DNA of 64,000 bases. Source: Frateuria hangzhouensis. GTDB taxonomy: Bacteria > Pseudomonadota > Gammaproteobacteria > Xanthomonadales > Rhodanobacteraceae. How positions within the stretch are numbered: position 1 is the stretch's first letter; each line of letters opens with the position of its first letter. The position numbers were made by a program, and so were the translations under genes. Shown here one piece after another: positions 60,455 to 64,000 of the stretch. The notes under the pieces are model-generated. The model made no database searches. It was not told where the DNA came from and saw nothing but the letters and a program-made list of their open reading frames with translations. The DNA is taken from contig NZ_JAPMIU010000013.1 in the NCBI RefSeq assembly GCF_026410505.1, positions 1-64,000 on the forward strand, written 5' to 3'.

Positions 60455-60526
60455 TGTAGGAGCTCACTTGTGGGCGATGCCCTTGCTCTGCGCCAAAGAG
60501 CATCGCCCACAAGTGGGCTTCTACAA
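60455..60526. repeat. Intergenic palindromic repeat, family A (inverted pair)
   Basis: TGTAGGAGCTCACTTGTGGG and GCATCGCCCACAAGTGGGC around about 20 bases. The rest of the gap 60327-60598 shows no gene. Confidence 0.85.
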
Positions 60527-60598
60527 ACACGCAGCCTGACACGGGGCGCAATGAGATCGTGGCGGTCAAGGCCCTGTTTCCACCATCCGTGAAGAACC

Positions 60599-60626
60599 AA
60601 AAAAAAAACCCCCGCGTGGGCGGGGG
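60599..60626 (-). terminator. Terminator of the bTHX gene
   Basis: On the minus strand CCCCCGC-CCAC-GCGGGGG is followed by a run of ten T. It lies 24 bases after the stop codon of the small ribosomal protein gene. Confidence 0.9.
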
Positions 60627-60650
60627 TCTGCTTCGCCGAGCGTGCTGCGC

Positions 60651-60812
60651 TCAGGCGGACTTTTTCTTCGGCGCGGCCTTCTTGGCGGCGGCCGGCTTGG
60701 TCACGGTCGCCTTGGCACCGACCACGGCCGGCTGCGCGTCGTGTGCACGGGTGTTGCCGTAGCTACCGCGGTAGGTCTTGCCGCGACGGGTCTTGCGATC
60801 GCCCTTACCCAT
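60651..60812 (-). CDS. 30S ribosomal protein bTHX
   Basis: A 53-residue basic protein starting MGKGDRKTRRGKTYRGSYGN, the signature of the THX/bTHX family, which binds the head of the 30S subunit in Thermus and is found in many bacteria. An Ala/Lys-rich tail (KPAAAKKAAPKKKSA) follows. AAGGAG lies 6 bases before the ATG at 60810-60812, and a strong terminator follows. It is too short for many gene finders. Confidence 0.92.
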   Translation of the reverse strand: MGKGDRKTRRGKTYRGSYGNTRAHDAQPAVVGAKATVTKPAAAKKAAPKKKSA

Positions 60813-60935
60813 GGGAACTCCTTGATTCGTAATGCGTGAAGTGGCCGATCATCGTAGCAGTGAAGGGGCAAAGCGCAAGAGTGGCAAACCCTTGTTCAGG
60901 CGGTCTCGACGCGAGCCGGCCTGGCCGAAATTACC

Positions 60936-61874
60936 CTACAGGTGTCCCTGCCCGAGGCAGTCGCGGGCGTGGTCCGTGCACGGCCCCGCATCCACCTGCA
61001 CGGTCACGTGGACAATGCCGAACTGCCGCCGCAGCAGCCCGTGGATCGCCGCCACTGCATCCGCGCCGTCGCCGCCGCTCACCTGGGCATGCAGGGTGGC
61101 CATGCGCGAGCCGGAGGCGAGCTGCCACACGTGCAGGTGGTGGATGTCCCGGATGGAAGCGTCGGCCTGGTGCAGGGCCCGCTCGACCTCGGCCACGTCC
61201 AGATCCTCCGGCACGCCTTCGAGCAGGATATGCGCCGACGTGCGCAGCAACCGCCAGGCGTTGCCCAGGATCAGCAGCGACACCAGCAGCGAGAGCACCG
61301 GATCGGCCCAGTTCCAGCCCAGCCAGCGCACCGCCAGCGCGGCCAGCACCGCGCCCAGCGAGCCGAGCAGATCACCCAGCACGTGCAGGCTGGCGCTGGC
61401 CATGTTGACGTCATCGTGGGCATGGCCATGCAGGACGCGCAGCACCAGCAGGTTCACCAGCAGGCCGATCACCGCCACCACCAACATCACCCCGGACAGG
61501 ATCTCGCCCGGATGCAGCAATCGGGTGACTGCTTCGTAGGCGATGAAACCGACCAGCACGAACTGGGTCAACGCGTTGACGAACCCCGCCAGCACCTCCA
61601 GCCGCCCGTAGCCGTAGCTGCGCCGGGCATCGGCCGGGCGCACGGCCAGCCGCGCGCCGATGAAAGCCAACGCGAGCGCCAGCGCATCGACCATCATGTG
61701 GCCGGCATCGGCAAGCAGCGCGAGCGAGCCGGACCACAGGCCACCGATGGCCTCGGCGACGAGCATCAGCAGGGTCAGCAGGAAAGCGAACAGCAGCTTG
61801 CGGCCCCGCGCGCCGGCATGCCCGCCCGCAGGATCGTGGTGATGGTGCGCGTGGTCGTGCGGATGACTCATCAC
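60936..61874 (-). CDS. Cation diffusion facilitator (zinc/cobalt exporter)
   Basis: A 312-residue CDF protein: His-rich N-terminus (HPHDHAHHHHDP, metal-binding), about six transmembrane helices, and the HxxxD metal site in helices 2 and 5 (LADAGHMMVDAL and LHVLGDLLGS). A cytosolic ferredoxin-like domain follows (HHLHVWQLASGSRMATLHAQV). It exports Zn2+ (or Co2+/Cd2+) by proton antiport, CzcD/ZitB-like. Lying next to a MerC-like gene and zur, it fits a zinc homeostasis cluster. Confidence 0.92.
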   Translation of the reverse strand: MMSHPHDHAHHHHDPAGGHAGARGRKLLFAFLLTLLMLVAEAIGGLWSGSLALLADAGHMMVDALALALAFIGARLAVRPADARRSYGYGRLEVLAGFVNALTQFVLVGFIAYEAVTRLLHPGEILSGVMLVVAVIGLLVNLLVLRVLHGHAHDDVNMASASLHVLGDLLGSLGAVLAALAVRWLGWNWADPVLSLLVSLLILGNAWRLLRTSAHILLEGVPEDLDVAEVERALHQADASIRDIHHLHVWQLASGSRMATLHAQVSGGDGADAVAAIHGLLRRQFGIVHVTVQVDAGPCTDHARDCLGQGHL

Positions 61875-61919
61875 GCCATCCTAGGAACGCCTCGGCGCGT
61901 TACACAATCACCGTGCGCC

Positions 61920-62342
61920 TCAATGCGCGCAGTGCGGCCCGTGTACGTGCGACAGCCTGCGATCCAGCCGCAGGTTGACGAAGTGGGCGCTCGCCAGCAG
62001 TACGCCGCCACAGGTCACCAGCACGCTGTGTACCGCGATCGGGTACTGCTCGGCGGCGGTGACGCCCAGCAACAGCAGCGTCAGCCCGGGGAACGCCAGC
62101 ATCAGGGAGCTGGGCCGGCGGTGGCGGCGGTAACCGTTGACCAGGGTCAGCAGCGCCAGTGCACAGGCGAACACCACGAAGACCCGCTCGAAACGGTGGT
62201 CGGCAAGGAATTCGAGCCCAACCAGGGGCAACAGGGCCAGCACGAAAGGCAGCGCCGCACAGTGGATCGCGCACAGAAAGGAAGCGACCGCCCCGAAACG
62301 GTCGGCGTTTTGCCATGCGCGTGATGTCGGCGGTCGGGCCAT
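61920..62342 (-). CDS. MerC-domain membrane protein
   Basis: A 140-residue protein with about four transmembrane helices. CAIHCAALPFVLAL holds the paired Cys of MerC proteins, and the C-terminus is His-rich (HVHGPHCAH). Originally known for mercury uptake; in many genomes MerC-like proteins sit under Zur control and are thought to take part in zinc uptake. A GTTACA-T-TGTAAC dyad lies 32 bases upstream of the start, supporting Zur regulation here. Confidence 0.82.
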   Translation of the reverse strand: MARPPTSRAWQNADRFGAVASFLCAIHCAALPFVLALLPLVGLEFLADHRFERVFVVFACALALLTLVNGYRRHRRPSSLMLAFPGLTLLLLGVTAAEQYPIAVHSVLVTCGGVLLASAHFVNLRLDRRLSHVHGPHCAH

Positions 62343-62373
62343 CGGCGGGCTGGGTGGGAATCCGGATGCCGAT

Positions 62374-62386
62374 GTTACATTGTAAC
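62374..62386. promoter_or_regulatory. Candidate Zur box
   Basis: A perfect GTTACA-T-TGTAAC palindrome within AT-rich surroundings, placed between the MerC-like gene and zur, 32 bases from the merC-like start. The shape fits Fur-family (Zur) operators of the GTTA...TAAC type. Confidence 0.65.
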
Positions 62387-62454
62387 GTCACAGCTGTCAT
62401 CGGCCACGGCTTCAGGTCAACCAGTCCAACCCCGGCGCGTTCTACAATGGCTGA

Positions 62455-62573
62455 ACGCAGGCCATACGGCCTGTACCGGACCTCCGGTTTTCCGGTGCGG
62501 CAATGTTCCCTCCCCGCCAACACCGGAAAAAGCGGGGCGCGATGCAGGACGTATCGCGCCCCGCACTCTTTTC
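62455..62573 (+). ncRNA. Candidate structured small RNA
   Basis: Four consecutive stem-loops: CAGGCC-ATAC-GGCCTG (62458-62473); ACCGG-ACCT-CCGGT (62475-62488); CCGGTG...CACCGG (62492-62526) with an inner GGC/GCC stem and a 14-base C-rich loop containing TTCCCTCCCC; and a terminator hairpin ending T4 (62532-62573). A TACAAT -10 box at 62443-62448 puts a start near 62455; no good -35 is visible. Length and C-rich loop resemble the sX13 class of Xanthomonas sRNAs, which pair with G-rich targets. It is convergent with zur. Confidence 0.55.
62526..62573. terminator. Bidirectional terminator between zur and the sRNA
   Basis: GCGGGGCGCGAT (62532-62543) pairs with ATCGCGCCCCGC (62553-62564). T4 follows on the plus strand and T5 on the minus strand, so it ends both the candidate sRNA and zur. 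Confidence 0.8.
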
Positions 62574-62582
62574 GCGCCCCGC

Positions 62583-63050
62583 TCAGCCCTCGCGGCAATG
62601 CTTGCAGAGACCGTGGACCTCCAGCGTCTGCGCCTGCGGGCGGAAACCGAGCGCGCGCGCCTGCGTCTCGATCAGCTCGGCCACGCGCGGATCGCAGACC
62701 TCCTGCGCGCTGGCGCAGTTGTCGCAGATCAGGAACGGCACCTGGTGCGCCTCGGCCGGGTGGTGGCAGGACACGTAGGCGTTGACCGATTCGAGCTTGT
62801 GGATGAAACCTTGCTCGAGCAGGAAATCGAGCGCACGGTAGACCGTCGGCGGTGCCGCGTTGCCGTGCCGCTCGCGCAATCGGTCGAGCAGGTCGTATGC
62901 CTTGACCGGCTTGCCTGCCGCCGCCACCAGTCCCAGCACTTCCTTGCGCAACGGCGTCAGCCGCAGGCCACGCTCTTCGCTGGCCTGTTCGACGGCCGAG
63001 ACGAAGCTGTCGGCATCTTCGATGTGGTGTGAATGGAGCTTGGCTGACAT
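62583..63050 (-). CDS. zur: Fur-family zinc uptake regulator
   Basis: A 155-residue Fur-family protein. The winged helix has PPTVYRALDFLLEQGFIHKLES; the structural zinc sites are CDNC and CKHC at the C-terminus; VSCHHPAEAHQVPFLICD supplies regulatory ligands. The CxxC pairs and this sequence are Zur-like. I start at MSAKLHSHH (63048-63050); longer in-frame starts lack family support. It should repress zinc uptake genes through boxes such as the one at 62374-62386. Confidence 0.9.
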   Translation of the reverse strand: MSAKLHSHHIEDADSFVSAVEQASEERGLRLTPLRKEVLGLVAAAGKPVKAYDLLDRLRERHGNAAPPTVYRALDFLLEQGFIHKLESVNAYVSCHHPAEAHQVPFLICDNCASAQEVCDPRVAELIETQARALGFRPQAQTLEVHGLCKHCREG

Positions 63051-63262
63051 GTGGCAATGATACCGCCTGGCCCACGATGCCGTTGCGCAGGGTGGTGCCG
63101 AAACGCTGTCGCGGCTTTTGCCGACGGCGCGCCCTGCCGCCGGATCGCGCGGGCCACCCATCCACATCGGCAGCAGAAGCGCGGGGAACAATAGGCATGG
63201 TGCCCGTTCCGGGACGCCTGACTATCCGGCACCTTTCCTACATGGCATCGCTATGGCGCGCC

Positions 63263-63532
63263 TTACGGCGGCAACGGCGGCGGCACCTTGCGCCGCGGAT
63301 GGCGCAGGACGATCAACCAGCCGATCGGGCCCAGCACGAAAGCCCAGGCGAGGCCTTCGGCCGTGCGGCCGCGCCACCAGCCCAGCAGCGCGCCGACGGC
63401 GAGGAAGATGAGGTTCCACCACAGGAGCGTGGTCCAGGGGATCTGCGCCATCAGGTTGAGGAAGATGCGCAGGAACGCATCGGGGGCGTCGGGGTCGACG
63501 CCCTCGGCGGCGCGGGCAAGGATCTCGTCCAT
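63263..63532 (-). CDS. Small membrane protein, unknown function
   Basis: An 89-residue protein with two hydrophobic segments (LLWWNLIFLAVGALLGWW and GLAWAFVLGPIGWLIVL) separated by a short basic loop (RGRTAEG), and a Pro/Arg-rich tail (RHPRRKVPPPLPP). It resembles small Xanthomonadales inner-membrane proteins found next to gltX; no known function. It lies between zur and gltX on the minus strand, 18 bases after the gltX stop. Confidence 0.65.
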   Translation of the reverse strand: MDEILARAAEGVDPDAPDAFLRIFLNLMAQIPWTTLLWWNLIFLAVGALLGWWRGRTAEGLAWAFVLGPIGWLIVLRHPRRKVPPPLPP

Positions 63533-63550
63533 GCCGCCGCGCCCTCAGGC

Positions 63551-64000
63551 TCAGCCTTGCGCGCGGGCGATGGCGGCGTCGATGCGCTCGAGCGCCTCGG
63601 CACGGCCAGCCAGGTAGATGGTGTGGTCGATCGAGGGCGAGACCTGGGTGCCGGTCATCGCCACGCGCAGCGGCTGGGCGATCTTGCCCATGCCGAGCTC
63701 CAGCCTGGCGGCGATCTGCTCGATCGCCTGGTGGATCGGCTCGGGCTTCCACGGGACATCGGCAAGCAGCGCCTTGGCTTCGTTGAGCACAGCCATTGCG
63801 CTGTCGCTTTTCAGGTGCTTGGCGACCGCCTTTTCATCCCACTCGGCGATCGGCGCGTACCAGACTTTCGCGCGCTCGGCCATTTCCTTGAGCGTGTGCA
63901 CGCGGTCGCGCAATGCCACGATGACGTCGGCCGGCGCGGGCCCCTTGGACGCATCGATGCCCGCACGCGCCAGGTGCCATTCGAACTCGGGTGCGAGCGT
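63551..64000 (-). CDS. gltX: Glutamate-tRNA ligase, C-terminal part
   Basis: The visible frame continues off the right edge; only the last 150 or so residues are inside. PEFEWHLARAGID, LRDRVHTLKEMAERAKVWY and PLRVAMTGTQVSPSI match the anticodon-binding end of GltX. The full protein would be about 465-500 residues with the catalytic domain outside the window. In the family it charges tRNA-Glu. Confidence 0.9.
   Translation of the reverse strand, partial: TLAPEFEWHLARAGIDASKGPAPADVIVALRDRVHTLKEMAERAKVWYAPIAEWDEKAVAKHLKSDSAMAVLNEAKALLADVPWKPEPIHQAIEQIAARLELGMGKIAQPLRVAMTGTQVSPSIDHTIYLAGRAEALERIDAAIARAQG

Noticed and set aside
60559-60839. Plus-strand open frames over 60.6-60.8 kb
   Set aside because: Antisense to the bTHX gene, which has a ribosome binding site, family match and terminator.

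Overview
The window is a piece of a GC-rich gammaproteobacterial chromosome, most likely Xanthomonadales (Rhodanobacteraceae or Xanthomonadaceae: Dyella, Luteibacter, Rhodanobacter, Frateuria and relatives). This rests on the pilV-W-X-Y1-E minor-pilin cluster, the YtrA-type GntR/ABC operon under a GGTG-N16-CACC operator, the HutF route of histidine breakdown, strong GC bias and several families of short intergenic palindromes. I cannot name the species.

Left end (1-4347): foreign DNA. Positions 1-130 are the end of an IS3-family insertion sequence (start of orfA on the minus strand). From 131 to the 3' part of a tRNA-Val(CAC) gene at 4301-4347 lies an AT-richer mini-element. It carries a tyrosine integrase, a winged-helix protein, two small unknown proteins and an SF2-type helicase with a C-terminal helix-turn-helix, all on the minus strand. 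Its intergenic spaces hold elaborate nested palindromes and iteron-like repeats, and the tetranucleotide CTAG is very frequent. It looks like an integrated phage satellite or small phage/plasmid element that I cannot assign to a known family.

4409-15665 (minus): type IV pilus minor-pilin operon pilV-pilW-pilX-pilY1-pilE-DUF4124-fimT, preceded by a membrane diguanylate cyclase with a periplasmic TPR region. 15854-15929: tRNA-Thr(CGT). 15984-26649: housekeeping block with murJ-ribF-ileS-lspA-ispH (minus), rpsT (plus), rplU-rpmA-obgE (minus) and a DUF2059 protein. 26867-36347: uvrA and a thioesterase, a DUF4139 protein, two crotonases, a sulfurtransferase, a Nudix hydrolase, a DUF1289 protein and a Mip-like FKBP. 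36669-42159: omega-amidase/aminotransferase pair, LysR regulator divergent from azoR, and an exported amidohydrolase. 42419-46371: a GntR-controlled ABC-transporter operon with an exported peptide, a lipoprotein and a GDSL esterase. 46465-48682: alkylation repair (Ada-AlkA fusion and Ogt). 48787-58913: NPP phosphodiesterase, MFS transporter, lipoprotein, hutF, a GNAT/nitrilase fusion, a ClC channel and hutI. 59051-63050: isochorismatase-like hydrolase, hemerythrin, ribosomal protein bTHX, then a metal-homeostasis group (CDF exporter, MerC-like protein, Zur) with a Zur-box candidate and a probable small RNA convergent with zur. The right edge cuts gltX.

Most interesting points: the covarying nested palindromes and CTAG bias of the left element; a structured small-RNA candidate with a C-rich loop at about 62455-62573; a roughly 26-residue in-frame insertion in HutF that looks like a coding repeat element; and an isochorismatase fused to a small-protein module that has its own start and ribosome binding site. 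Around twenty intergenic palindromic repeat loci of five or six families are spread through the host part and absent from the foreign element.
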